64,000 nt of DNA from Mucidula mucida (lineage: Eukaryota; Basidiomycota; Agaricomycetes; Agaricales; Physalacriaceae). The stretch spans positions 1 to 64,000 of the forward strand of contig JADNYV010000149.1 of the NCBI GenBank assembly GCA_015501055.1, read 5' to 3'. The translations under genes were made by a program, and so were the position numbers. Shown here piece after piece: positions 11,601 through 22,739 of this stretch. Position 1 is the first letter of the stretch; every line of letters starts with the position of its first letter. The notes beneath the pieces were generated by a model, which saw only the letters and a list, made by a program, of their open reading frames with translations, did no database searches and was not told where the DNA came from.

Positions 11601-13559
11601 ACAAGACCGCGAGGTCTGGGGATCTCAATTCATCTAGAAAAAGTTCTATAAATATAATGAGCCGTCATCCACGAAACGAGGGCACATACCGCTGTGGAAT
11701 AGAAATCCAATTTAGCGTCCGCATGCTTTTCAGCGAGTTTTGAATTGTCTGGCCAGGGATTTCGCCCTGAATTAATCGTCCAGAATTTCGTAGCCGTAAG
11801 CTCCTTAACGCCGAGAAGGGATTTCCCATAGGAATGACGTCCAGATCGAAATGGGATGGGGGATGGACTCGGAGGCAAGGATGGAAGGCCGCGTCACCCT
11901 TCCCAGGCTGTCGGTCCCGCGAGATAAGATTGAGTTCTCGAGGCACCCGTGGTGCTTGTCATAGATAGTACAACTCGAAATTTACGGAAGCGGAACGAGG
12001 AGTGGCCGTCAGAAGTTGAATAAGACACGATTGGCGCGTTGTCGCGCCCCCAGATCAGTCGGGATTTCACAGAAGACTCTTGAAGTGCATATTCCGATAC
12101 AAGAGAGGCGCATGCAGGTGATGATCAAGCCAGAATTTATTTAATGCAAGAAACGAGGTCGTCGTAGTGAGAGTACGAACACAAGTCATGGCGATCACTC
12201 GGGTTTGCCCGAATTGGAACTTGCTCTCTTACCACGACTTCGAACGCGTCGCTCCGAGATTCCGCGACAGACACAACGACACCTGGACCCTCTGCGCCGA
12301 CTGCGGACCATGCTCATAAGCTATGAAGGCTGTTGACAGCACGGAATATGAAGGCAAGCTTATATTGAAACGAGGTTTTCGGTTCACTGCGAATTAGGTT
12401 TTTTGTATCCCCTTCGTGGCGACGTATTCAAGATGCCGATATCCACGTAACGATGTAACCGTGTGCCATGATGAGAGCGGATCCCTATGGTAAGTTTGAT
12501 CTTTACTGACATGGAAACCCTGTGTCCAGGAACCTAGTGCGGCTCTTTGGCGGTCTTGTAGTGCTTTAGGGTGCCGGTATCATCGTTGGGACATCTGCGA
12601 CGGTGCTTAACAGTCATCTTGCTTGATCTCAAAGGTATTTTGTCCTCCATTCTCAGCCTCCAGCTCATTCTCATAATGAATTTTAGATTTCTCAGCGCTG
12701 TTCTATATTATAACGGGTATGTCTACATGTACAGTAGCAAATGGTATTCGACTGTTTTTCTACCTGCTCGGTGCGCATAAGGTGCCGAAAACGCATCCTT
12801 GAATCACCACATCGACTTTGTATCTCCGACCTCAACCCCGACTTCATCGCCAGCTTTCTCAACACCTCTGAGAGCGAGCACGAAGAAGACGAGACAAATG
12901 GCGATTCTAATCCGATGTCATTCCGCAGACTTCTCTGAAATTGAACAAGGTACGTACCTGATGGTGAATTCTTTGGCCGTGGCGCACTACCCGGATCATC
13001 TCACATTTCATCACTAGCGCCGTCACAGGCGGTGAACGCAGCTCCTACGACCGACACTTCCGCAATGATGTCTCTATGAAGGATGTTGAATTTGTCCACG
13101 GCGGCGACGAAGTCGGAACACATGCTCGCTGACTTGGATGCACTTGCTTCATCCTCGAGGTCAAGTACGGAACCACTGTCGTTTCCTGAGGATTCGGACT
13201 TGTTTATGGAAGCCCTGGTTCCGTCGTTAGGCTACTAATGAATGAGGAGTATAAACAGTGAGTAGTACGTACCTCTACTTTTTTTCGCGGTTTTCCGGCT
13301 CAGGGACCTCAGCCAGATCTGGATCTGCATCGATAAACACTATTTACATCATTCTCGACTTTCCCTGTCAATGTCCCCAATTTGGAACACTGCGCGTCCG
13401 AAAAGTCGACGAGGAGGAGTTCGCGCGGCCGATTCTGGAGTTCAGTCGACGAGCGTGCGGGTCAGGCCATGGGAGTCGATGTTGAGATACTCTTGTAGAT
13501 GACTTGCTCCGTCCTTTGGGCACCGCCTGGTGAAAGTGGCGCGTAATCCCCTAAACAGT

Positions 13560-13580
13560 CATGTTCAACTTTTGAACATG
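13560..13580. repeat. Perfect palindrome in a repeat R intron (copy A)
   Basis: CATGTTCAA and TTGAACATG flank the three bases CTT; arms extend to 11 bp (GTCATGTTCAA). It lies between a GTACGT donor and TTTAG acceptor on the minus strand. The same palindrome occurs in copy B at 32797-32817. Confidence 0.8.
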
Positions 13581-13690
13581 ACGGAAAAAGGTAACGTACT
13601 TTTGTTCCTTGTTCGGAAATAATTCCGGCACTAGATTTCGAGGACATGCAGATCCGCATCGTCATCCAGTCCGAATGGGGAGAACTAGTT

Positions 13691-14215
13691 GGTGGAATTG
13701 GATGTGTGGCGTCGCCGCGAGGAGTGGGTGGAGTTCACCTGGTTCTAGAGCGTTGTCAGTGATGGTGTCATTGGCTGCATGATGAACGTGTCATATGTCA
13801 CGTCTTCCCTCTCTGTCGCTAACCGTAGATCAACCTCGTTGGCGCTGGCGATTCTGCAGGGCCTGCTGAGACGACGTTGGATTTTGCGCCGCAGCTGGCC
13901 GGTGGGAGCAGAAAAGGCGACGAGCCGCTCTGCATGAGCATGATGGACAACTTTGAATTCAGAAGGCTACGTTCTCTATGACTTCTTCTACACCGGATGT
14001 ACTGCGGACAAAGGCAGCGACTGGGTATAGGACGACTTGACAGTGACATTGAAGGCAGAAGATATTCAAAGGTACATATAGACAATGTACATAAGCAGAA
14101 ATTGAGGAATGGAAAAGGGATTAATCAAAGAACCAGCCGCGCTCCACGTAAAATGCGCGATGGTGCAATACTTGCTCTTTCGCATGCTCTTCCCGACGCG
14201 CCATGAGGCAGAACA
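13691..14215. other. Non-coding stretch between repeat R and the gene island
   Basis: Short frames only. No repeat R block, splice-consistent gene or RNA feature was seen. Confidence 0.3.
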
Positions 14216-16118
14216 TCATGACATACGAGAGTGGCCACAAAGTGAGAAGGCAGATGAGATAATTGGATGGGCCTTTTGCCCAACGGCTCCAATAGACTCC
14301 CCGAAGAATCTGTTATTAATCAGATATAAGAAGCCATCGAGCAGTTGTGCGCTTACACAGGCAAAAAGGACCAGACTAAATGTCAACAGCGCAAAGCTCT
14401 CCTCGACGCGCAGGTTCCTAAGACCTTCGAACATCTCAAAGGAAAGATACTGTGCCGGAAAAGCGACCAGTGTCTGCGGAATAATTGTTATATCGGTTTA
14501 ATGCCCGGGCGTTATGCTTACCATGCCGATAAGGACCTTCTGGTGAAGCTGTAGCTGCCTGCCTACATGATCCAGAGCGGCGCTTATGATGAGAGATGTG
14601 CCAGCCTAGGGAACTCGATAAGCAACACCTAGGATTCTGAGCAACTTTTGTACCCCTCCAATAGTCGCCATGAACACCGGCACGACTTCTCTGTAACACA
14701 TTCCTTCATTTTTGAGGACAGCGGAGTAGTTAGCCCAGCCCTGTCATAATGAATTTTGTACTTTCAATCTCGTTCGTAATGACAGACACTTACGCAGAAG
14801 CTGACAATGAGGAGAGCTAGCAGCAACAGAAATATAACGGCCTCTGGCAAATACGGCCCTTCTCGAATGGCGGAACTCAAGACCTGACAGGCTGTGAGTG
14901 TATTTTGTGATACAATGAACAAGCGACTCACAACGACAGCCATTCCTGCTATGCAGGAGCACACGTGTGAAATGGACTGCACCGATAAAAACTCTAAGGC
15001 TGTCCCATCATGAAAGACAGAAGGCCCTGCGGGAATGGCGATCTCGAGAGCTAGAAGAGCCTCGTAAAGTGCCCCAACAAGCGACATACACGCGTCTCGA
15101 ATAACAGATGCATACACATATGTGAAAACACCCTAAATGTGATTATAAGCCTAAGGATCCTTCAGCACAAAGACAAAGAGAACTCACAAGTACCATGACA
15201 GCATAGGCGGCCTGGTATTGACGGATGTAAAATGTGATCGGATAAAGGCGAATAACACCGCTCATGACATCCTGGCCAAAGCTCATAGCTGCGATGCCCA
15301 GCGAGTAGTTAATCTGTGATACATGTTGAATATTATTGCATATGAAAGGTAGTTGGGCATACTGTTCGTCGAAATGTGCGTCGAAAGGCCTCATCACAGA
15401 GACCGCCCTCCAATCCTTCGCACAAGTTAAGAGTTCTTGACGTCTATAGATCAGAGGTTCAGGATGAAGCAAGAATATAGCCGAATGCAGGTAATACCAT
15501 GACAGTTCTTGCGACTAGAAGATGCAGAATGTGAACTACGTAGATCGCGAATACTATCGGCGGTGAAAGGATAAAACGTGGGCGCGCCGGAACCGACCAT
15601 GCCGTGGCCGATGCATTGCAGAGGGACAGTAGGACGATGGAGAGCCCAGGCATAGACTTTTCCGGAACGTAGATGGAGACACAGACCAGAACAATTAACC
15701 ACATGTTAGTCAGGTGTGACACGCCGCGACGTAAGCCAATCAGGTCGAAAACACCGCTCCAGGTTACACTGGCGACGTAAAGTGCATGGAACGAAATGAT
15801 CGCAATCGCGGCAGACGCCACTAGAGGCTATATAGTCAAGTCAGCACAGGCTTTAGCATTCTTGAAAGACCAACCGATTCGCCCAGACGGATAGCGTGAT
15901 CAATGATATTGGGCAGCATTTGTAAGATGTGATAGAGTTTTCTCGCTTGTACTTATCGTATTTATCCAGCGAGGCCATTCTATAAAGCTAAGGCCTTGGA
16001 ACATACCAGAGTAAAACATGCTGCGTACATGTGTCGCGTATTCCGCACTTCTTAATCTGTCCGTGCGGCAGTCCCATGCTGGAGTCTGATGGCAGAGATA
16101 GTCTTCAAACCTGAACAT
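14216..16118 (-). pseudogene. Multi-pass membrane protein gene with one in-frame stop
   Basis: From 16118 the minus strand reads MFRFEDYLCHQTPAWDCRTD, an intron (GTATGT..AAG), a helix (LYHILQMLPNIIDHAIRLGES), an intron, then successive hydrophobic segments (AIAIISFHALYVASV, MWLIVLVCVSIYV, PIVFAIYVVHILHLLV). A soluble loop with KDWRAVSVMRPFDAHFDEQY follows, then more hydrophobic segments (YAVMVLVSSLCL, AVIFLLLLALLIVSFC, FALLTFSLVLFACVSAQLLD) to the stop at 14216. About seven to eight TM helices are visible. The family is unrecognised. A TAG at 14606-14608 (GVAYRVP-stop-AGTSLIIS) interrupts an otherwise continuous frame; a T-for-A change would remove it. The frame at the intron near 15440-15490 could not be resolved exactly. 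It is a recently dead gene, or an intact gene with a base error. Confidence 0.55.
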
Positions 16119-16160
16119 GCAGAGTACAGGTTAAAGCGGAGGCAAATTTTCTAAAATGAG

Positions 16161-16214
16161 ATGATCCGGATATCGATCGCATGATCCGGACATCGATCCG
16201 GACATCGATCGCAT
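16161..16214. repeat. Short tandem repeat of GATCCGGACATCGATC-type units
   Basis: Three units built on ATGATCCGGAYATCGATC, partly overlapping, lie in the 220-bp spacer between two minus-strand genes. The AT/CG-alternating ATCGAT motif recurs three times. Confidence 0.7.
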
Positions 16215-16338
16215 CAGCACCGTCGAACCTCGGTACCAAGCAGGTCAGAACCTTGGACGCCCCACATTCTCAGGGACTCGAAGGTCAAACTTGTCAGGCT
16301 CAGGTATATGATTCTGAACCCTCTTTTTAAATTATAAT

Positions 16339-17537
16339 CTACACTGGCACTCGATAAACCCTGGACTCAATACGATCCCAGCGAAACGCCCTAAAGTAGT
16401 TCTCACAATCGAAATACAGTACCTCAATTAAGTTCTTCTCTCCAGTTTCACGATACATCCATTCCCCTGCCCAGATGGGTAGACGTGGAATGGGGAAATC
16501 AGATGTAGATATGATATCAATGCGACGAACACGCTCCATCAGGGCTAGTTCATTACGCCACGATGTAGTGTCCTGCCAGGGAAGTGCCAACCGTTGAACC
16601 TTGCACATTGTAAGCTACCGGAGATATGCAGTAGACAACGCTTGGACACGTACCGATGGAGATACGTCGATCATCTGCAATGAATCTACGTTGTTCAGAA
16701 GCAGTAGTTGCTGTACGCTTGATAGAACTCGTGGAATGCGATGAAGGTCGAATTTGAGTTGGAGATAGAGAAGTTGCAGAGGGAGAAGGGGACTCCCCAA
16801 GACACCTGGTGCCCCACCGCATGGAAAGCAGAGGGAGGCTGTTTGGAATGGAAGTTTCGAAAGTAGATACGCGACACACACGGGGGGGCCAGCTATGAAA
16901 TAGCATCTGGTCCTGTCTCCCATGACAGGAAGTGAGTGAAAGGGGCAAATACCAGTCTGACTGCATGCACCAATGCGTAAGTCTGCTAAATGTGGCGCGG
17001 CACTCGGATCCCTGAGGAAGCGTGCGAGGCGGGCGTGTGAGAGAGTTGTTTGCAGGGATACCAATTGGGGCATTATAGGAATTCTAGGAGCCCATGCATG
17101 AGGAGAAAGGCGGATATTGAAGACGAGTATTTTGGGAGATGCGTCACGAAGGAGCTGAAACAGACTTGCAAGAGTAGTCCGCGACGATAGCGGGCGCGTG
17201 AGATCAATGCGAAGGTCCTCAATTTGTGGAGGAATCTGCTGTACTTGCATTTCTCTGGTAAGCGCGCCCGCCTGTTGCATGGTCGTTACCTGTCGCTAAT
17301 AAGAGTCAATACAAATATGGGTTTGTAGGAATGATTACCTACCGTGTTCCAGGACATGGTACTGCTTTGGCGATATCCCCTACCGTTTAGAACTTGAGAC
17401 TTTATAGAATTCATGCCTCTCAATACACGGTACATGGCAAATTGCTCAACCGCTCTACACTGAGAGTACGATGTGACTTCGAATTTGAATAAGCTATAAT
17501 CTACACGCTGTGATATATACCAAGTACGTCTCAAAGT
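16339..17537 (-). CDS. F-box/LRR-like basidiomycete protein (start uncertain)
   Basis: Exons (minus) 17343-17534 or further upstream, 16654-17289 and 16339-16599 are all phase 0, joined through introns GTAGGT..ACAG (53 bp) and GTACGT..CAAG (54 bp). The product, at least 362 aa, is Leu-rich with repeated patterns such as IEDLRIDLTRPLSSRTTLAS, LVSLQTTLSHARLARFL and LADLRIG. A C-terminal RLALPWQD...W segment is typical of the many F-box proteins of Agaricomycetes that judge LRR-like targets in SCF complexes. No clear F-box is visible: the frame upstream of 17534 soon meets a stop, so an upstream exon is probably missed. The assignment rests on overall pattern, not on a diagnostic motif. Confidence 0.6.
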
Positions 17538-17689
17538 AGCAGTTAACTCAGCGCCTCACTGGCAACAGCTACCAAAAAATAAGTTATCAAACACATATGC
17601 GATTAAAATCCACTGACTTGGGGTATTACCGGAGTTCGAGAAAATCGGAGGTGAAGTTGGCGCAGCTATAGAGCATCAGGTGGCGGAGA

Positions 17690-19374
17690 AGAAATATACG
17701 AATAAAGCTTACCAGACGTCTCTGAGTCAGTTTCAACATCAGATAGCGGGTCGTTGAACGATACTGTAGTTGATCTACGCTGCATCGAGGGTGATACAGA
17801 CCGCACTGCAGGCTCCGAAATAGCGTCGCTACCGCTCATCTCTGCTGCAACTGTGGGAGATGGAGGAAACAGCATCGTCGGGGCCGCATACTGGATAGGT
17901 GTAGAAGGCGGAAGCACGTCCTTTGTAAGACCAATCGTGGATGCAGTTTGCGGCAGCACAGATAACAGTGTTGGTTCTTTCTTTACCGTACTAGACGAGG
18001 CTGGATGTAGCAAGGATCCAGTATTCAATGAAGTAGTCGGAGACATGATACGCCCTGAGCTGGCCTCCTCTGTCACTGGAGAGTAAAGACGCAATCAACA
18101 TAATATATAGAGGACTTACCCCATGCCGAGGCGGTTTGTGTAGGCGGCACCATTTGGCCTGTCGCGCTATTAGTTGCAGCCTGCGAATATATAGAGGACA
18201 AACCTGGCAAATCAATTGTTTCCATCCAAGTTGTAAGACCCGGCTTGAAGACGTCGTCAATCCATGTGCGAATCATCTCCCGATCAAGCGAAGAATGGGA
18301 GTGCGCCCAGCGATCCTCCAGCTGCAACAAAGTCGTATTGAGAAGAGGTATCAAGTCCGTCAGGATGGCAGTATGAGCAATAAGAAGAGCGACCTCATTG
18401 TCAAATCGGTCAACACCGCTATCGTACATTTCGGGAAGCAGTTTATGGAGATGAACAGCTAATTTGCTAGCAAAGTCGTCGAGGAATGTTTGGATCGCCG
18501 GTGAAAGAAGAGAGTGAAGTCGAGCATCCCAATCAGTAGAACGTTGATTGTTGTCGAATATAAATGCGCCTGAGTAACAATGAGATCGAGAAGGAAGGGT
18601 TTGTGCTAAGGACATACGAGACTTCACTTGAACGTTCCACAGTCGGGCGTGCGACTTACGATCTTCAATACTGTCTGCAATAGCAGCTTTCGTCTTCTTT
18701 CGGACAGCAATGATGCTTCCGTATGCCTTGTCTCGCATGTACAGAGCCTGCAGGTAGTCGACACCTAGTTCTGCTATATATATGATTTCCTAAGATTTTG
18801 ATCGTTGACGTCAAAGAAGGAGACACTCACCACGACTAGACCACCGCCAGTACAATGGGAGCCGCATCTTGACAGACAACCAAGCCGAGTCAAGAAACGA
18901 TGTGCGCTTTCTGAGCGATGACCAAATAGGGTATAGAACGCTAGACAGCAATCTCCAGAGAAAGCTACCGATTGCCAGCACTGCCGAAAAGAAGAAAGTT
19001 ATCCTAGAGCGTATGTCAGCATATAATAAAGAACGATAGCGATACATGCCAAGGTAGAATGCTCTTCATGATGGTCGCCCTATTGACTAAAGCACGGCTG
19101 AGTACAGTGCACATTGCATGCGAAACATTGACGTACAGAATGCGATTAGGCCACCAATGAGTATGACATCTCTGAGCGATATCTCGTCTATCCAAGTAAA
19201 GGAACTTTGCAAGACGTCAAGCATCCAGGCAGCGATATGTGTGAAACCGAAGGCCATAGATGTCGCAGTAAAGTGTCCGGAATCCGGATGTCCGATCCTG
19301 ATATATAAAGCTGCGCGTAAACTCTGCGCACTAGAGAAACGGACCTTGTAGAACGAAGCCCTCATGCTTGCCAT
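17690..19374 (-). CDS. Unrecognised membrane protein with two TM helices and Ser-rich tail
   Basis: From ATG at 19374 the minus strand encodes MASMRASFYKVRFSS, a hydrophobic segment (LRDVILIGGLIAF), an intron (GTACGT..TTTAG), then a second TM (ITFFFSAVLAIGSFLWRLL) followed by a basic anchor (SSLRKR). After an intron (GTGAGT..CTTAG) comes a soluble helical region (IIYIAELGVDYLQALYMRDK...). A 91-bp intron (GTAAGTCGC..CTCAG) and another GTAAGT intron lead to a Ser/Thr/Pro-rich acidic tail (LSDVETDSETSG) ending near 17700. The second exon junction (about 19020) is not frame-perfect in my reading, and the last exon is unclear. No enzyme motif is visible. It lies 130-150 bp from neighbours on the same strand. 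Confidence 0.55.
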
Positions 19375-19508
19375 GAAGGACTAGTCGAAATAATATTTTT
19401 ACACTAACCAGGGTGAGGTGTTGGATCAATCGATCATCTTCACACGCCTTGCTGCACTTCGCCGCTTCTATGAAATCTGATATGATGGAGCTCAAACAAG
19501 GCATGTAT

Positions 19509-20232
19509 CTACAATGGCTGCGGCCTTAGCCTTCGCCTCGGCGTTCTGTTCTGGTTGGACGCGTCATCTCCGAACCCGACGCGTGCTTCACGGGTCAAGA
19601 CCAAGCCCTGGCGTCGCAATGTATCCCAGCGAACCCATGATGGTTTTCCGCCCTTAGCCAGCTTAAACCAAGCGTCAGGCTTGACAGGATGTGCAAATCC
19701 ACGGCCTCCTCCTTTCACATCATTGCCCGGCACCACCATCCAATTCCTTTCAACATTCAACACCCACACCTGCCGATCTCCTGTAAGAGTGTTTGTATGC
19801 ACCAGGACATGACCGGGATCCTGGCCTTGGGCTGGCGCTGGAGGCCCGGCTAAATTTCCACTGGCAGCAGTTGTCCAATATGTAGCATTCGATGCCTTGT
19901 ACGGTCCAGAAACCACAGGTGGAATGCGATCCAAAACTGCATCACTGACAAAGTACGCGTTTGATGGAAAGTCGGCCCCGCTATTCCTTCTCCTAGTCAG
20001 TGAAATTGGATCAGCATGAGAGGCACGCCATACTCAGCTATAGCATTGTGTCGGTGCGGAACCTCTTGATGCGGAGAATCTATCACAGATTGTGAGGAAT
20101 AGTCATCAAGTCTAAGTGGAGGAGGTGTAACTTACCATCCGATTCTGCAATGCATATTGTATTGTTCGCATAGTCAACTTCGTAGAATAATCGTTGGTGG
20201 CGTATGCTTCTTGGGTCGGCCTGAGTGGTCAT
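19509..20232 (-). CDS. Unrecognised 208-aa protein, three exons
   Basis: Exons (minus) 20136-20232, 20034-20079 and 19509-19992 join through introns GTAAGT..ATAG (56 bp) and GTATGG..CTAG (41 bp) with matching phases, giving 208 residues from MTTQADPRSIRHQRLFYEV to a basic C-terminus (NRTPRRRLRPQPL). A central Gly/Pro-rich segment (GPPAPAQGQDPGH) precedes a beta-like region with conserved-looking Trp (QVWVLNVERNWMVVPG, PDAWFKLAKGG, WVRWDTL). No signal peptide or TM segment. The intact frame through two introns supports a real gene. Function unknown. Confidence 0.65.
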
Positions 20233-20450
20233 GATTCAGGAATGTATTTGTGGATGTTGTCCGGATTTGCTTTTTTATAGGGGTAATAAACAGCGGCACA
20301 CTTTGCAGCCGCCTACTCCGTACACTCGTCAACAGCGGCACATGATGGAACGCCTGGTGGAATATCCGGTACCAAGTAGTCCCAGCGCGCGTTAAGAAGT
20401 AGATACTATGCGACAATCGTCTGGCATGCAGGATATATTGATTCTAAAGT

Positions 20451-22145
20451 TTAAACTTGGCTGAGTTTAAGCTTGGCTGACCAGGATGTAGATGTAGCTA
20501 CAGCCGGAGATGTTTCCGGCACAACGGATGCGTCCATAAAATGTGTACCCAAGTCTCGAACGCCCTCTGCAAGGTTCACAAGGGCGGCAAGAAAAGACAG
20601 AGCCGGCTGACTTCGCCAACTCCAAAGCCCCTCCTGAATAATGACCCGATCCACCAACACGACGATTAAGATAAGCAGTAAGGTGCCTAATTGTTTCCGG
20701 ACGCGTCTGAATACATCTAGTATTCGCTGTCGTAACGTAACATCAGCAAAAGCAGTTGAGAGGGACTGAGATACTAACAGAAATGAAATTCCAGAACGGA
20801 GAGTCTGTCTTTGCTACCCACAATTTAACTCTAGTTTCCGTTCCCAGTTCACGATCAGCGGTAGCAATGTATCGTCGACTTCCTAGCTGCGTGTACGCCT
20901 GCACATAAGTTATGGATTGTGATCGCTACCACTGGAGCGTCCGACGACTCACCACAACCGATACAATGCAGTTAACTGAATTGAACATGGCAGTGAAAGA
21001 AAGTCATGCTCAAGGAGAGGGTTACATACCTGGCGAATGTTCTAGCCTTTGAATGACGTGATGACTTCGTAAATTGACGATGACTGGTTGGCCAACGTTA
21101 CTACCAACCAAGAGGTCGAAATCGTCATGGATGAAGACAACGTCCAGAAGAACGTTCGTGTTTTCGCCAAGATTGTCGTGAAGATTGATGGTCTCCTTGT
21201 ATTTGCGCATGGACGGAGATAGCGTATAAATATCCAAACCGTCTTTCAAATTCCATGCTGCAAGTGTCGTGCAATCATGGGAGACATCGGACATGCCGCT
21301 AAGGAAAACCGTAAGCCTTAAGGCGCAGAAGAGAACTTATGAGAGATGCCCACATTCGATTACCTGGAGCGATATCCCAGCACTTTATACCGCGTATATT
21401 ACTGAAATCATAACAGCTGGAAAGGGCGTGGGCGTTTATTAAGGAGAAAATGCAAAATTTACTTTATGCCGTAGTCTCTATCTGCTACGATGATTTGATT
21501 CCTGCGCCCAGAGACGTGCATCCCCACAGGGCATGGAGCTGGCGGTTGGAATCCCAAAGCCGTGTACGGAAGCTCTGGTTCATCCAGCTCGGAGACGATA
21601 TCCCAGGCAACTATAAATTGTCAGCCGCTATAGGGTGCAGATGATAGAATACGCACGCTTTGTAACAGGCCGGAGAACAGTCACAGAAGGTCCGTGGGCG
21701 ACAAAGAGATGTCTACTTCGTGAACCCCAAGTCATCTTTAGGATACTACCTTCAAGAACCCCAAACTGCCACATATCAGCCGATGAGAAGAAACGTGCAA
21801 GCATGCTTCTAAGCTAGAGTACTTGTTAGATGATAGAATGAGAAGACGCCTAAGAATACCCACACCACCTTGAGTTGGTCGCTGGTACTGCCAGAGGTGA
21901 CCGTCGCTGTAGCCAACATAGAGGTCGTCTGCAGTATCCCCCCACGTTAAAGCAACTGGGGATGCATCCACGATATCATAATACCGAATGACTTTCGAAC
22001 GCGATACGCTGTAAATGCAGACACGACCTTTACCGCACGAAGCCAAGAATTGTCCACAGGGAGAGAACGCTAGGCAACTAACAGAGTCCTGGTGGAGCCC
22101 TGCATAGGTCCTTTCGAGAGAGTACTTCCATGGCTTGCGATTCAT
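20451..22145 (-). CDS. WD40-repeat protein with C-terminal transmembrane helix
   Basis: From ATG at 22145 (minus): MNRKPWKYSLERTYAG then WD40 blades (HQDSVSCLAFSPCGQFLASC, SPVALTWGDTADDLYVGYSD, VLEGSILKMTWGSRSRHLFV, GRRNQIIVADRDYGIKCWD-like). Later exons give AAWNLKDGLDIYTLS, LLDVVFIHDDFDLLVGSN and LGSRRYIATADRELG with VKLW, and finally a TM helix (LGTLLLILIVVLVDRVII) and a 60-aa tail to the stop at 20451. At least seven introns of 45-65 bp interrupt it; most junctions keep frame, one near 21300 is uncertain. WD40 propellers scaffold protein complexes; the C-terminal helix suggests membrane anchoring. Chromovirus copy 2 begins 55 bp upstream of the start codon. Confidence 0.7.
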
Positions 22146-22194
22146 GGCGGGCGGGATAAGAGTAACTTGACAGGATACCTCCGGACCAGTACTT

Positions 22195-22199
22195 GTTGG
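22195..22199. repeat. Target-site duplication GTTGG (left)
   Basis: GTTGG precedes the LTR at 22200 and is repeated at 28720-28724 right after the other LTR. A 5-bp duplication is what Ty3/gypsy integrases produce. Confidence 0.95.
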
Positions 22200-22728
22200 T
22201 GTTAGCGACTGACTAAGCCACGAGACTCAACCAGGTACCACAGCAAGAACTGAAAGAGAAAACGTTCGCGTTCGTAAGACTAGGCTAGGCCAGGTGTATA
22301 AACGAGATCGGAACTAAAGTACAATGATACTACACTACTGCTTATATACTAGTAAGCCTGTGTTTGGGACTCCTTGTCCATACGTGTTTCCGCTAGGGAT
22401 AACTCCACGCCCTTGACCCAGTGTTGTATGCTACTAGTCCGTGAAACCATTAAATACGAGTGGTAACTGCATGTAAGTAATAATACTGAAACGACCATGT
22501 GTGCTACGAGTGTCGGTGGTGTGTATACAATGGGGAATCCATGAGGTATCGGCATGTATGATGTCATCCATGTGTTAGGCGTGTGTCCGACATGAGTACG
22601 GCTTCGGTAATGAACAGGAGTATGATCGGTGACGAAACAGATGATGAAACAGTCCGTTGGTTGATAAGACAAGGCCCCGATAAGATATGATAAGATGTGA
22701 AAGTGTGAAAATATGGTCATTCATAACA
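22200..22728 (-). repeat. 3' LTR of chromovirus copy 2 (529 bp)
   Basis: Begins TGTTAGCGAC and ends TCATAACA on the plus strand, an inverted TGTTA/TAACA terminus. It is identical to 28191-28719. The predicted poly(A)/RNA end lies within it. Confidence 0.95.
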
Positions 22729-22739
22729 TCACCCCCTCC
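22729..22739 (-). other. Polypurine tract of chromovirus copy 2
   Basis: On the minus strand GGAGGGGGTGA follows the pol stop and abuts the LTR, the standard primer for plus-strand DNA synthesis. Confidence 0.85.

Larger units (their letters stand above)
8430..13690 (-). repeat. Repeat R, copy A (minus orientation)
   Basis: Read from 13690 down, this matches in order R copy B (32770-34200, then 35030-36180) and parts of copy C. Pieces include the palindrome intron (13560-13580), a D-P-D-L exon (about 13310), the KSESS exon (about 13190), the GGTACGTACC junction (12950), the CADCG region (12290), CTTTCTTCCCTTCCCCCACG (about 11265), and a series of short exons with GTAAGT/GTATGT..TTAG/CAG introns from 11150 down to about 9700. 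By eye, identity to copy B is roughly 70-80% over matched blocks. No exon set gives a long open frame. The block ends at the BEACH first exon. An extra proline-rich, GC-rich block lies at 8660-9400 with no match in copy C. Confidence 0.6.

Noticed and set aside
12945..12960. GTACGTAC palindromes in repeat R as possible origin or recombination sites
   Set aside because: GTACGT is a normal fungal donor sequence, and GTACGTAC reads the same on both strands; position at exon ends explains it better.
22349..22720. 123-codon ORF within the LTR, repeated at 28340-28711
   Set aside because: Purely LTR sequence, present in both LTRs because they are identical; no domain and no conservation of frame in the copy 1 LTR.
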